In this document: in pieces, positions 37,492 to 45,493 of the stretch | Layout of the letters: every line of letters begins with the position of its first letter | Position numbering within the stretch: the stretch's first letter is position 1 | DNA from: Halobacillus litoralis | Lineage (GTDB): Bacteria; Bacillota; Bacilli; Bacillales; Halobacillaceae | NCBI RefSeq assembly: GCF_009856355.1 | Contig: NZ_WMEW01000001.1 | Location: 682,001 to 746,000, forward strand | Direction: 5' to 3' | Length of the DNA stretch: 64,000 nucleotides | Translations under genes and position numbers: made by a program | The notes under the pieces: generated by a model | The model's input: the letters and a program-made list of their open reading frames with translations, nothing else | Database searches by the model: none | Told to the model about the DNA's origin: nothing

Positions 37492-38799
37492 TCACGACCT
37501 TAGTGCTGACTGGTAACGTTTGTAGTAGTGTTCGACGTTATTCAAAAGCAGGAGTTCTGTATAAAGATAGGCTTTCATATTGAAATCCTGGAAATCGATC
37601 GTCGTCATTTCCTGAATCTGCTTGATCCGGTAATTGAGTGTATTGGGATGGATAAACAGCTCGCCGGCCGTCTGCTTTCCTTTCCCGTTGTTAGCGAGAT
37701 ACGTTTCAAGCGTGAGCAGCAGCTCCGTCTGCTTATCCATATCATTTTTCATTAAGGCCAGCAGGTCTTCGCTGTAGTAATCCTCGGAGCTGTTTTTTTC
37801 ATAAAGGGCAGCAAGATACCTGTACAGACCGAGCGTCGCAAATTCCCGCGGCATCGTTTCCGGGCGCGGGTTAATGAAGTTGGCGGTTTCAATTACTTCG
37901 AGTGCTTCCAGAAAGCTTTTTCTCATTAAGGATAACGTTGTATACTCCTTGCCGACGCCAATCAGGAAATGATAAAACGCTTCTTCGCCTGTTTCTTTTT
38001 TCACTTCCTCAATAAAATCCCTCGCTGTTGCTCTGGATGAAAAGCGGTTATCCGCTCTCCCTTCCACGAGCAGAATAAGCTGGAATTCCGTTTTCAGCAC
38101 ATACATCGGCCGGGAAATCCGGAAGCGGTGCACCGTTTGTAAGAGGTCATCGAGCATGCTTTTGTACTGCGGAGCGGTCACCGAAAAAACGACGACCGAA
38201 AAACGCTCCGCCAGATTCAGCTTGGCCAGGCCGGCTTCATGGCGGAACTGGCTTTCGCTGCCATATTCATGCTGCAGCAGCTGCCAAAGCAGCTCCTCTT
38301 TCCGGCCTTCCTTGGCGTTATCCCTCATAAACTGATCATAAATCAGCTTTCCAATATGATTCGTGATGTCCTCAAGGAACTGAAAGTCCGTATCATCCAG
38401 CAGCTGGTCGGCTTCCTGGACCCAGACATACCCCATCGTATGATTCAGGTGTCTTGCTGCCACGACGACACGCTGCTGGAAGCCAAGCTCTTCCATAGGA
38501 TGGACACGGATCGGATCCGGCTGCATTTCCAGACGCTGGACAATGCCTTCTTTCTTCAGGCGGTCGATAATAAAGATCGGACATTTCTTGGAGAGGATGG
38601 TTTTCTGCTGGGTTTGATCGAAATCATCATGGGTCGAGCTGTAGGCGATCAACTCAAAGTTTTTGTTTTCAATAATTACAGGCTTACCCAGTTTGGAGCT
38701 GAGTAACTCCGTCGCTTTATGGATATCTTCCGCCTGCAGAATCCTATCTTTAACTTCCATGGGAATCCTAACCTTTCTCAATAGGCTGAATGGTTTCAT
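37492..38799 (-). CDS. putR: PucR-family activator of proline catabolism (PutR)
   Basis: 435 residues. N-terminal sensory region (about 20-160), a GGDEF-like/PucR middle domain and a C-terminal HTH_30 (TLETYLANNGKGKQTAGEL then FIHPNTLNYRIKQIQEMT), as in B. subtilis PutR, which activates putBCP with proline. Function is assigned mainly from its place next to putC and putB on the same strand. The ATG at 38799 has ggaggg seven bases upstream; an alternative ATG 13 codons later has its own weaker site, and a TATAAT lies very close to the first start, so the shorter form (422 aa) is possible. Confidence 0.85.
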   Translation of the reverse strand: MKPFSLLRKVRIPMEVKDRILQAEDIHKATELLSSKLGKPVIIENKNFELIAYSSTHDDFDQTQQKTILSKKCPIFIIDRLKKEGIVQRLEMQPDPIRVHPMEELGFQQRVVVAARHLNHTMGYVWVQEADQLLDDTDFQFLEDITNHIGKLIYDQFMRDNAKEGRKEELLWQLLQHEYGSESQFRHEAGLAKLNLAERFSVVVFSVTAPQYKSMLDDLLQTVHRFRISRPMYVLKTEFQLILLVEGRADNRFSSRATARDFIEEVKKETGEEAFYHFLIGVGKEYTTLSLMRKSFLEALEVIETANFINPRPETMPREFATLGLYRYLAALYEKNSSEDYYSEDLLALMKNDMDKQTELLLTLETYLANNGKGKQTAGELFIHPNTLNYRIKQIQEMTTIDFQDFNMKAYLYTELLLLNNVEHYYKRYQSALRS

Positions 38800-38884
38800 T
38801 CGTTACCCTCCATTATATCGGTTGTCATTGGAAAGAAAAAGAAAATCGCCAAAGGTTCATGGAAAAGACCGGACTTCCTTCAAA

Positions 38885-38915
38885 TAAAAAAGGCTCCCCG
38901 GAATGGAGAGCCTTT
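38885..38915 (-). terminator. Intrinsic terminator of putBC
   Basis: Minus strand AAGGCTC...GAGCCTT stem (38915-38891) followed by six T. Sits 12 bases after the putC stop and separates it from putR. Confidence 0.85.
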
Positions 38916-38926
38916 ATGAACATGGT

Positions 38927-40474
38927 TTAATACTTTTCGGAGATTGTTTTTGCCTGCATATGAAGGGCAATGTAATCCGGTCCGCCGGCTTTGGAGTCGG
39001 TACCGGACATCTTGAATCCGCCGAACGGCTGGTAACCGACAATCGCACCGGTGCAGTTGCGGTTGAAATAAAGATTTCCGACGTGGAAATCGTATTTCGC
39101 TTTTTCAAGGTGGGCACGGTTATCGGAAATCACGGCTCCAGTCAGGCCGTATTCCGTATTGTTGGCAATTTCAATCGCTTCATCAAAGTCTTTCGCTTTT
39201 GTAAAGCAGACGACCGGTCCGAAGATTTCCTCCTGCTGCATACGGGAATTCGGATCAAGATCGGCAAAGATGGTCGGGTTGATGAAGTACCCTTTGGAAT
39301 CATCGCCTTTGCCGCCTGTTACAAGACGACCTTCTTCCCTGCCGACTTCCATGTAACTCATGATCTTGTCATAAGCGCCTTGATCGACGACAGGACCCAT
39401 GTAGACATTTTCTTCAGAAGCGTTGCCGACCGTTAATTTTTCAGTAGCTGCTTTGACTTTTTCCAATACTTCGTCATACACATCTTCGTGAACGACCGCA
39501 CGGGAGCCTGATGAGCATTTCTGTCCGGAAAAGCCGAACGCCGAAACAACGATCGCATCGACAGCTGTATCAATGTCTGCCTCTTTGTCAACGACGACGG
39601 TATCCTTCCCGCCCATTTCAGCAATGACCTGCTTCAAATGATTCTGTCCCGGCTGGCGGACAGAGGCACGTTCCATGATACGCAGGCCGACATCACGGGA
39701 GCCTGTAAAGGAAATCAAGGCTGTCTTTGGATGATCGACGAGATAGTCGCCTACTTCACCGCCGCTTCCTGGAACAAAGTTCAGCACGCCTTTCGGAAGG
39801 CCGGATTCTTCCAATACTTCTACGAACTTGGCAGCAATGACGGCACTGTTACTGGCCGGCTTCATAACGACTGTGTTACCAGCTACAAGCGGAGCAACGG
39901 TTGTACCTGCCATAATAGCAAGAGCCAGGTTCCAAGGCGGGATGACGACCGTCACGCCGATCGGCTGGTAAACATAGCGGTTTTCTTCACCTGGGCGGCT
40001 TTCCACTGCTTTTCCTTCTTTGAGTTCAATCATCTGGCGGCCGTAATACTCAAGAAAATCGATCGCTTCGGCTGTATCTGCATCAGCTTCCTTCCAAGGC
40101 TTACCGACTTCATAAACGAGGTAGGAAGAGAACTCGTGCTTACGGCGGCGGATCTTGGAAGCAGCCCGAAAAAGAATTTCAGCACGTGCTCTTGGGTCCC
40201 ATTTTCTCCAGTCTTCAAAAGCGTCGGACGCAGACTGAACGGCTTTTTCAGCAAGATCTTGATTCGCTTTCGAGATTGTACCTACAACCTGCTTTGTATT
40301 CGCGGGGTTGGTGGATGTAATCGTGTCGTCTGTCCGGACACGCTCTCCGTTAATCAGAAGGTCATGGTGCTGCCCCAGCTGCTCCTTGACCTGCTTCAAT
40401 GCATCTTCAAAGGCTTTCTTATGCTCCTGTTGTTCAAAATCCGTGAATGGTTCGTGTTTGTAAGGCTGTACCAT
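38927..40474 (-). CDS. putC: 1-pyrroline-5-carboxylate dehydrogenase
   Basis: 515 residues, the usual length for RocA/PutC. Aldehyde dehydrogenase motifs: [31 protein letters not shown], the general-base Glu in [13 protein letters not shown] and catalytic Cys in [15 protein letters not shown] (about 308-322). Oxidises glutamate-5-semialdehyde (P5C) to glutamate with NAD+. Lies 30 bases downstream of proline dehydrogenase in the same operon; with putR this completes the proline-to-glutamate route. aaagggg ribosome site upstream. Confidence 0.96.
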   Translation of the reverse strand: MVQPYKHEPFTDFEQQEHKKAFEDALKQVKEQLGQHHDLLINGERVRTDDTITSTNPANTKQVVGTISKANQDLAEKAVQSASDAFEDWRKWDPRARAEILFRAASKIRRRKHEFSSYLVYEVGKPWKEADADTAEAIDFLEYYGRQMIELKEGKAVESRPGEENRYVYQPIGVTVVIPPWNLALAIMAGTTVAPLVAGNTVVMKPASNSAVIAAKFVEVLEESGLPKGVLNFVPGSGGEVGDYLVDHPKTALISFTGSRDVGLRIMERASVRQPGQNHLKQVIAEMGGKDTVVVDKEADIDTAVDAIVVSAFGFSGQKCSSGSRAVVHEDVYDEVLEKVKAATEKLTVGNASEENVYMGPVVDQGAYDKIMSYMEVGREEGRLVTGGKGDDSKGYFINPTIFADLDPNSRMQQEEIFGPVVCFTKAKDFDEAIEIANNTEYGLTGAVISDNRAHLEKAKYDFHVGNLYFNRNCTGAIVGYQPFGGFKMSGTDSKAGGPDYIALHMQAKTISEKY

Positions 40475-40504
40475 ATGATAATTCCCCTTTCTGATTGTGT
40501 GGTT

Positions 40505-41431
40505 TTATTTAGAGAAAATCCCTTTGACGGCAAAGGCAATGTTGGCCGGACGCTCGGCTAGACGCCGCATGAAATATCCATACCAGTCCTCACCGTAGGG
40601 AAGATACACGCGTACTTTATATCCTTCTTCCACCAGATCCTTCTGCATTTGGTTCCGCATGCCGTACAGCATTTGGAACTCAAACTGTTCACGTGGAATA
40701 TTGTGTTCTTCTGCGAGAGCTTTTGTATACTCGACGATCCGGTCATCATGACTGGCAACAGCTGTGTAATGACCGTTCAGAAGATTTTTCCTGATCAGGT
40801 GCTTCAAGTTGTCATCCACCAGCTTCTTCTCTGAAAAAGCCACTTTCGGTGATTCCTTGTAGGCACCTTTTACAAGACGAAGATAAGGGTCACAGTCATT
40901 CAAGGCATCCAGATCTTCATCAGAACGGTATAAGTAAGATTGAACGACCGTACCGAGATTCGGATACTTCTGCTTCAACTCTCTGTAAATATCAAGCGTT
41001 TCTCCACATCTGGAGGAGTCCTCCATATCGATGGTGACTGTAATGTCGTGCTTAGCCGCTTCTTTTAATATCAGGGACAAATTTTCGATGACGAGGTCCC
41101 GGCTGATATCAAGCCCGAGCGAAGTAAGCTTAAGGGACACTTCCGAACGGAGGCCTCCGGAAGCAATCTGCTGGATGGTCCGGATACACTCCCCGGCGCG
41201 GTCTCTCGATTCTTCCTCACAATCCACAAATTCCCCTAAATGGTCGACAGTGACCTCGAGCCCGTCATGGTTTAACTGCTGTATAATTGGAATTGCGTGG
41301 GAGAACGTCTCTCCTCCCACGATCTTGTCAGCCCCGAACTTAGCGCCAAAACGCTTTGCAAAGCGGTCTAACAGCTTGTTGTTGGAGAGGTATAAGAAAA
41401 AATTCTTGCTGATGGCTTCCAAGAACACCAC
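40505..41431 (-). CDS. putB: Proline dehydrogenase
   Basis: 308 residues, monofunctional Bacillus-type. FAD-binding TIM barrel with VSLKLTSLGLDISRDLVIEN, VTIDMEDSS, VVQSYLYRSDEDL, RLVKGAYKE and the C-terminal VRVYLPYGEDWYGYFMRRLAERP containing the conserved Tyr and two Arg that bind proline carboxylate. Oxidises proline to P5C, electrons going to the membrane quinone pool. Start is GTG, at 41431 or the adjacent 41428, with aaaggg just upstream. First gene of the put operon; promoter with an overlapping cre-like site at 41506-41535. Confidence 0.95.
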   Translation of the reverse strand: MVFLEAISKNFFLYLSNNKLLDRFAKRFGAKFGADKIVGGETFSHAIPIIQQLNHDGLEVTVDHLGEFVDCEEESRDRAGECIRTIQQIASGGLRSEVSLKLTSLGLDISRDLVIENLSLILKEAAKHDITVTIDMEDSSRCGETLDIYRELKQKYPNLGTVVQSYLYRSDEDLDALNDCDPYLRLVKGAYKESPKVAFSEKKLVDDNLKHLIRKNLLNGHYTAVASHDDRIVEYTKALAEEHNIPREQFEFQMLYGMRNQMQKDLVEEGYKVRVYLPYGEDWYGYFMRRLAERPANIAFAVKGIFSK

Positions 41432-41505
41432 ACCCTTTCATCATTCTCCTATCGATTGCCATGCGGGCCGTTTAGGTGGAATGTCGTATTTTAATTGTTA
41501 AGAAA

Positions 41506-41535
41506 ATTGTAACGAATAACGCTTACATAAAACAA
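41506..41535 (-). promoter_or_regulatory. Candidate put promoter with embedded cre-like sequence
   Basis: Minus strand TTGTTT (41535-41530), 18-base spacer, TACAAT (41511-41506). The spacer holds TGTAAGCGTTATTC (41527-41514), 12 of 14 matches to the cre consensus, so CcpA could block polymerase directly. PutR activator sites could not be recognised. Confidence 0.5.
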
Positions 41536-41625
41536 CGTGCGCCAACCACAAAGATAAGTACAGCAATTTAGTGTTTAAACACAATAGAATGGTTTTCAGA
41601 TCTCATTTATTATATTAATAAAATA

Positions 41626-41664
41626 AATAAGACCCGCCGGATGAATCATTCCGGGGGTCTTATT
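41626..41664 (-). terminator. Intrinsic terminator of yjzC
   Basis: Minus strand stem of about 15 bp (AATAAGACCC...GGGTCTTATT) centred on a short loop, followed by a T/A-rich tract, 10 bases past the yjzC stop. Confidence 0.85.
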
Positions 41665-41674
41665 CATTTTTACA

Positions 41675-41860
41675 TTACGCTTTTTTCCAGTAAGCCGCTT
41701 CCTTATTGGAGCGGATCGGCGGGAACTGATCCCCGTTTTCCAGTTCGATATGTTTTTCGTCTTCGGTAACGTCGTTCTCACTGCCCCCATCAACTAACCC
41801 ATCGAATTGATATGTTCCCTTTTCAGGTGCTTTTTCGCCAGTCTTAAAACGATCTGCCAT
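41675..41860 (-). CDS. YjzC family protein
   Basis: 61 residues: ADRFKTGEKAPEKGTYQFDG, then LENGDQFPPIRSNKEAAYW near the end, matching the YjzC pattern (RF-x-G-x-KAP-G and a terminal FPP-aromatic). Longer than B. subtilis YjzC by an acidic insert (GGSENDVTEDEKH). Function unknown. Ribosome site gaaaggag nine bases upstream; single gene with its own terminator. Confidence 0.85.
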   Translation of the reverse strand: MADRFKTGEKAPEKGTYQFDGLVDGGSENDVTEDEKHIELENGDQFPPIRSNKEAAYWKKA

Positions 41861-42013
41861 CTTAAAAAACTCCTTTCAAAAAGTTGGTTGTTGTTGTGTA
41901 CACATCCTTTATATATCACAGAAATTCCCATGATAAACATTTTTCTCATATAAAAATGTGTAAAAGTCTTACAATTATGAATCTCCTCTCTTAGGAATAC
42001 TGAAGACGGATTG

Positions 42014-42038
42014 GTTTACATGGATACAGGCCGGGTAA
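42014..42038 (+). promoter_or_regulatory. SigB-type promoter of the SDR gene
   Basis: GTTTAC (42014-42019), 13-base spacer, GGGTAA (42033-42038): an excellent match to the SigB consensus, 58 bases before the SDR start codon. The rest of the 41861-42096 gap is AT-rich, with nothing else recognised. Confidence 0.75.
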
Positions 42039-42096
42039 TACCATTCTCGTACCCTCTTCCTATGGGAGGAACTTAGAAAAAAAGGATGTGAACATC

Positions 42097-42864
42097 ATGG
42101 AATTGTTTAACAATAAAGGGAAGACAGCCATTGTGACCGGTGGAGGCAGCGGAATCGGAAAAACAGCCGCCCACACTCTTGCCGAAAGCGGAGCTTCTGT
42201 CGCCCTGATCGGACGCACAGCAGAGAAAGTAGAAAAGGCTGCGGCTGAAATCAGCGAGGCGACCGGTTCTGAGGTTAAAGGTTATTCCGGCGATGTCACA
42301 AACACCTCCGACATCGAGCGTGTGGTCAAGACCATCAACAATGATTTCGGACAAATCGATATCCTTGTCAACAATGCGGGAACTGCCGCCTTTAAAGATA
42401 TCAACAGCCTGACCGAGGATGATTGGGATACGGTCATGAATACGAATGCCAAATCCATCTTCTTCATGACTCAGGCCGTTGCCCCATATATGAAAGAACA
42501 ATCGTACGGACGCATTATCAACACAGCGTCTGTCGCCGGTGAAGTGAGCCTGTCCTTCAGCTCTGTGTACGGCACAAGTAAGGCAGCAGCCATCCACCAG
42601 ACGAAGCAGCTCGCCCTTGAGCTTGCGCCATACAACATTACGGTGAACGCCATCAGCCCATGGTTCTTCAAAACCGATTTGAACGAAGAGGCACTTGCCG
42701 ATGACAGCTTCCGTTCTGCCATTGAAGATCGTTCTCCAATGAAGCGTCTCGGACAGCTGGAAGAGCTTCAGTCCTCCATTCTGTACCTCGCTTCTTCAGG
42801 TTCCAGCTACGTATCCGGCCAGAATATATTCATCGACGGCGGGATGACGTCCTACGGCTTGTAA
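42097..42864 (+). CDS. Short-chain dehydrogenase/reductase
   Basis: 255 residues from ATG 42097 (aaagga ten bases upstream; an in-frame GTG at 42088 is too close to that site). Classical SDR: TGGGSGIGKTA cofactor loop (about 14-24), NNAG (about 91-94), catalytic Ser in INTASVAGEV, YGTSKAA with catalytic Tyr and Lys, and ISPWFFKTDL. Probable NAD(P)-dependent oxidoreductase of unknown substrate; several similar SDRs in B. subtilis are SigB-induced, in line with the promoter seen here. Confidence 0.9.
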   Translation: MELFNNKGKTAIVTGGGSGIGKTAAHTLAESGASVALIGRTAEKVEKAAAEISEATGSEVKGYSGDVTNTSDIERVVKTINNDFGQIDILVNNAGTAAFKDINSLTEDDWDTVMNTNAKSIFFMTQAVAPYMKEQSYGRIINTASVAGEVSLSFSSVYGTSKAAAIHQTKQLALELAPYNITVNAISPWFFKTDLNEEALADDSFRSAIEDRSPMKRLGQLEELQSSILYLASSGSSYVSGQNIFIDGGMTSYGL

Positions 42865-42895
42865 AAAGAAGCGGAAAATAAAACTCGTAGAAACA

Positions 42896-42935
42896 AAAAG
42901 ACTCTCCTCTGTGTATGCAAAGGAGAGTCTTTTTT
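42896..42935. terminator. Bidirectional intrinsic terminator
   Basis: Arms AAAAAGACTCTCCT and AGGAGAGTCTTTTT (42896-42909, 42921-42934) form a perfect stem between the SDR and the convergent stress-protein gene. Confidence 0.9.
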
Positions 42936-42945
42936 CGTCCATTTG

Positions 42946-43383
42946 TTATTTCATGACAAGGACCGGACAGGAGGCCTGCTGGACGACTTTGCTGCTGACA
43001 CTTCCGAGCAGCATCTTTTTCATGTTTCCGAGACCACGGCTTCCGATAATAATGAGGTCCATGTCGTGCTTATTGGCATAAGCAACAATCTGGACGGCGG
43101 CATTTTGTTTCACAGGGCTGACTACAACTTCTGTCATAACATCGATGTTATGGGCCTTGAATTCCTGTTTGAGTTCTTCCATTTCTGATTGAAACCGATC
43201 GGCCATTTCCCTTCCGAGGCTCTTGGACACGGCGGCATTTGTAGCAGGGCCGGTAGGTGTTACAACAGCCATCAGATGAATCTCACGCTGCGGAGCTTCT
43301 ACTGCCTGCAGATTCGCTTCGGCTACAGCTCTTTTACTCATTTCACTGCCATCATAAGCAACAAGAATGCGTTTCGTAGTCAT
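42946..43383 (-). CDS. Universal stress protein (UspA family)
   Basis: 145 residues. ILVAYDGSEMSKRAVAEA at the start and the ATP-binding G-2X-G-9X-G(S/T) pattern GSRGLGNMKKMLLGSVSS near the end (about 114-131) identify an ATP-binding-type UspA protein. Cytoplasmic, role in stress tolerance. Strong gggaggg ribosome site. Divergent from the rhodopsin gene 136 bases away, with a cre-like site between them. Confidence 0.93.
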   Translation of the reverse strand: MTTKRILVAYDGSEMSKRAVAEANLQAVEAPQREIHLMAVVTPTGPATNAAVSKSLGREMADRFQSEMEELKQEFKAHNIDVMTEVVVSPVKQNAAVQIVAYANKHDMDLIIIGSRGLGNMKKMLLGSVSSKVVQQASCPVLVMK

Positions 43384-43433
43384 AGAAAAACCCTCCCGAT
43401 CAAGATGGTATTCACACTTCCATCATACCACGT

Positions 43434-43447
43434 TGTAAGCGTTCACT
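43434..43447 (+). promoter_or_regulatory. cre-like site between usp and rhodopsin genes
   Basis: TGTAAGCGTTCACT agrees with 13 of 14 cre positions. A possible usp promoter (-10 TATGAT at 43427-43422, minus strand) is directly adjacent, so CcpA could affect usp, the rhodopsin gene 73 bases on, or both. No convincing promoter could be set for the rhodopsin gene. Confidence 0.45.
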
Positions 43448-43519
43448 TAAGTGTGTGGGTCTATTTTCTATCGGTTATGACCAAAATAATGGAAGAAACG
43501 TAATAAGGAGCTGACGATT

Positions 43520-44218
43520 ATGAGCCGTTTTGATATTTTTATGCATTATTCCTATTCAGCCATCATGCTGATCGGTGCTCTCACCTTTTTCATATGGAGC
43601 CGGAAGCCGCGTGGCGTTTCCAAAGGGGAATATATCATCGCAATGATTATCCCCCTTTGGTCCGGAGCTGCCTACCTCTCCATCGCTCTTGGCCAGGGCG
43701 TTCTGCTGGAGCCGGATCAAACCATTTATTTTGCCCGCTACCTGGACTGGGTGGTCACGACTCCTCTTCTGCTGCTGGCGCTTTCGTTGACGGCCATGTT
43801 TTATGAATCGAAGAAGGATAAAGCCTTGATCGGCGGATTGATTACAGCGGATGTGTTTATGATCTTAACCGGACTGATTGCTGATTTTTCCAATGATACG
43901 CTTAAATACGTCTGGTATGCGCTCGGCCTGGCCGCTCTCGTCATTGTTTTGTATATCATCTGGTATCCCCTGCGGAAGCTGGCTGCAAGGAGCGGGGACG
44001 GGCTGAGTCGTCATTATAAGCAGATGGCTGCCTACCTGACCTCCTTCTGGGTGCTTTACCCGACCGCCTGGGTCCTCGGGCCCTCGGGTGTAGGAGCTTT
44101 TCAAGAAGTGATGGAAATCACAGCCTTTATCGTGCTCCCCATTCTCTCCAAGCTTGGATTTACACTGCTTGATTTGAAAGGGCTCCGTAAATTGAGGACC
44201 CCCGGTGTGGATGCCTGA
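43520..44218 (+). CDS. Microbial rhodopsin, xenorhodopsin-type
   Basis: 232 residues, seven predicted helices. Helix C has RYLDWVVTTPLLLLAL: Arg73, Asp76, Thr80, Ala87 at the bacteriorhodopsin R82, D85, T89, D96 positions (D-T-A motif, no proton-donor carboxylate). Helix D has ADVFMILTGL, helix F WVLYPTAWVLGP, helix G VLPILSKLGF with retinal Schiff-base Lys211 and Pro207 where bacteriorhodopsin has Asp212. That proline is the mark of the Anabaena sensory rhodopsin/xenorhodopsin clade, which includes inward proton pumps and the Bacillus coahuilensis protein. So I infer an inward H+ pump or photosensor, not an outward pump. Ribosome site aaggag nine bases upstream. No retinal synthesis gene is in the window. 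Next genes: parS, des, desKR. Confidence 0.95.
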   Translation: MSRFDIFMHYSYSAIMLIGALTFFIWSRKPRGVSKGEYIIAMIIPLWSGAAYLSIALGQGVLLEPDQTIYFARYLDWVVTTPLLLLALSLTAMFYESKKDKALIGGLITADVFMILTGLIADFSNDTLKYVWYALGLAALVIVLYIIWYPLRKLAARSGDGLSRHYKQMAAYLTSFWVLYPTAWVLGPSGVGAFQEVMEITAFIVLPILSKLGFTLLDLKGLRKLRTPGVDA

Positions 44219-44244
44219 GGATGTGTTTCACGTGAAACACATCC
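44219..44244. promoter_or_regulatory. parS site (ParB/Spo0J binding) inside a 26-bp perfect palindrome
   Basis: Arms GGATGTGTTTCAC and GTGAAACACATCC form a perfect, loopless palindrome starting directly after the rhodopsin stop codon. Its centre, TGTTTCACGTGAAACA (44224-44239), agrees fully with the B. subtilis parS consensus TGTTNCACGTGAAACA. There is no T-run on either strand, so it is not an ordinary terminator. parS sites load ParB/Spo0J and SMC and are usually origin-proximal, although Bacillus also has distal ones. Confidence 0.82.
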
Positions 44245-44261
44245 AAAAACCGGAAAACACC

Positions 44262-44277
44262 CATGACAAGTGTCATG
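44262..44277. promoter_or_regulatory. Candidate DesR operator
   Basis: CATGACA-AG-TGTCATG, a perfect 7-bp inverted repeat with 2-base centre, 93 bases before the desaturase start and centred about 65 bases before the predicted transcription start. B. subtilis DesR binds the des promoter over about -28 to -77, so position and symmetry fit. Confidence 0.65.
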
Positions 44278-44299
44278 TGAAAGTGCTGACGTTTATGTC

Positions 44300-44328
44300 T
44301 TCAGATACGTCTCCTTTTACTCTATTGT
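44300..44328 (+). promoter_or_regulatory. Candidate des promoter
   Basis: TTCAGA (44300-44305), 17-base spacer, TATTGT (44323-44328). Both boxes are weak, as expected for a DesR-activated promoter, and the palindrome at 44262-44277 lies just upstream. Confidence 0.45.
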
Positions 44329-44362
44329 TAGAATTACGAATTACTACGAAGGAGTCGTTACG

Positions 44363-45406
44363 ATGGATAAGGAGAAAGAAAAAGAGCTGAAGAAAAGCGT
44401 CGCCCGCTTTGCTGTACCAGATCGAAACGCCGGCATACGCCAGTTGATTAATACACTCGTTCCATTTCTAATCTTATGGATTGCAGCCTATCTAAGCATG
44501 GCTGTCTCCCCGTGGCTCGCTGCCGGACTGGGAGTTGTGGCGGGAGGTTTCGTCGTCCGCCTGTTTATCATTTTTCACGACTGTACCCACCAGTCCTTTT
44601 TCAAAAATAAAAAAGCCAACCGCATCATTGGTACGATTACAGGTATCCTGACGTTGTTCCCGTTTGATAAGTGGAAGCGGAGCCACTCCATCCACCATGC
44701 GACAAGCGGCAACCTCGACAAGCGCGGGACAGGTGATATCTGGGTAATGACCGTGGATGAATATGTACAGGCTTCATTTAAAGAACGTCTCATCTACCGT
44801 CTGTACCGCAACCCTGTCATCATGTTTGGTCTGGGTCCGATTTATTTGTTCCTCGTTTCCAACCGATTCAACCGTAAGGGAGCGAAGCGGAAAGAGCGTG
44901 TGAACACCCATGTGACAACAGCTGCTGCCGCATTGATTTACGGAATGATCATCTGGATGGCCGGATGGGAAGCATTTCTCATTGTCCAGCTCCCGATTCT
45001 CTATATATCCGGTGCCCTCGGTATCTGGCTGTTTTACGTCCAGCACCAGTTTGAAGATTCCTATTTTGAAGAGGAATCTGAGTGGAACTTTGTAAAAGCT
45101 GCTGTCGATGGAAGCTCTTATTATAAGCTGCCGAAAGTTCTGCAGTGGATTTCCGGGAACATCGGCTTCCACCATGTGCATCACTTGAGCCCGAGGGTTC
45201 CCAACTATGCACTGGAAAAAGCTCATGATGCGACACCACCGCTCCAGTACGCGACAACGATTACTCTGAAAACGAGTCTGGAGTCCATCAAATTCCGCCT
45301 TTATGACACCGAGAACAAAACGTTCCGGACGTTCAGGGAAGTCCAGCCGCTCCTGAAGACAAAAGAGAGCGCACCGGTCTCCCGCCGCATGCAGAATGAA
45401 AGTTGA
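44363..45406 (+). CDS. des: Acyl-lipid fatty-acid desaturase
   Basis: 347 residues from ATG 44363 (gaaggag eight to nine bases upstream). Membrane desaturase with three histidine boxes: HDCTH (about 72-76), HSIHH (about 108-112) and HHVHH (about 273-277), separated by paired hydrophobic helices. By similarity and by linkage to desKR it corresponds to B. subtilis Des, which inserts a cis double bond into membrane lipid acyl chains using oxygen when membranes become too rigid. Followed by its own terminator, as in B. subtilis. Confidence 0.93.
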   Translation: MDKEKEKELKKSVARFAVPDRNAGIRQLINTLVPFLILWIAAYLSMAVSPWLAAGLGVVAGGFVVRLFIIFHDCTHQSFFKNKKANRIIGTITGILTLFPFDKWKRSHSIHHATSGNLDKRGTGDIWVMTVDEYVQASFKERLIYRLYRNPVIMFGLGPIYLFLVSNRFNRKGAKRKERVNTHVTTAAAALIYGMIIWMAGWEAFLIVQLPILYISGALGIWLFYVQHQFEDSYFEEESEWNFVKAAVDGSSYYKLPKVLQWISGNIGFHHVHHLSPRVPNYALEKAHDATPPLQYATTITLKTSLESIKFRLYDTENKTFRTFREVQPLLKTKESAPVSRRMQNES

Positions 45407-45410
45407 CTTT

Positions 45411-45439
45411 AAAGCCCATTCGTTGAGAATGGGCTTTTT
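45411..45439 (+). terminator. Intrinsic terminator after des
   Basis: AAAGCCCATTC-GTTGA-GAATGGGCTTTTT: 11-bp perfect stem, 5-base loop and T-run, five bases past the des stop. desKR may depend on readthrough or a separate promoter. Confidence 0.9.
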
Positions 45440-45493
45440 CCTTCATGACAGCCGACCGATTTTCCAATATGCTAGACACAGGAGGTAGCGATC

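Noticed and set aside
44219..44244. Reading the palindrome as a rho-independent terminator of the rhodopsin gene
   Set aside because: No T-run follows on either strand, it has no loop, and the centre matches parS. It might still slow polymerase, but parS explains it better.
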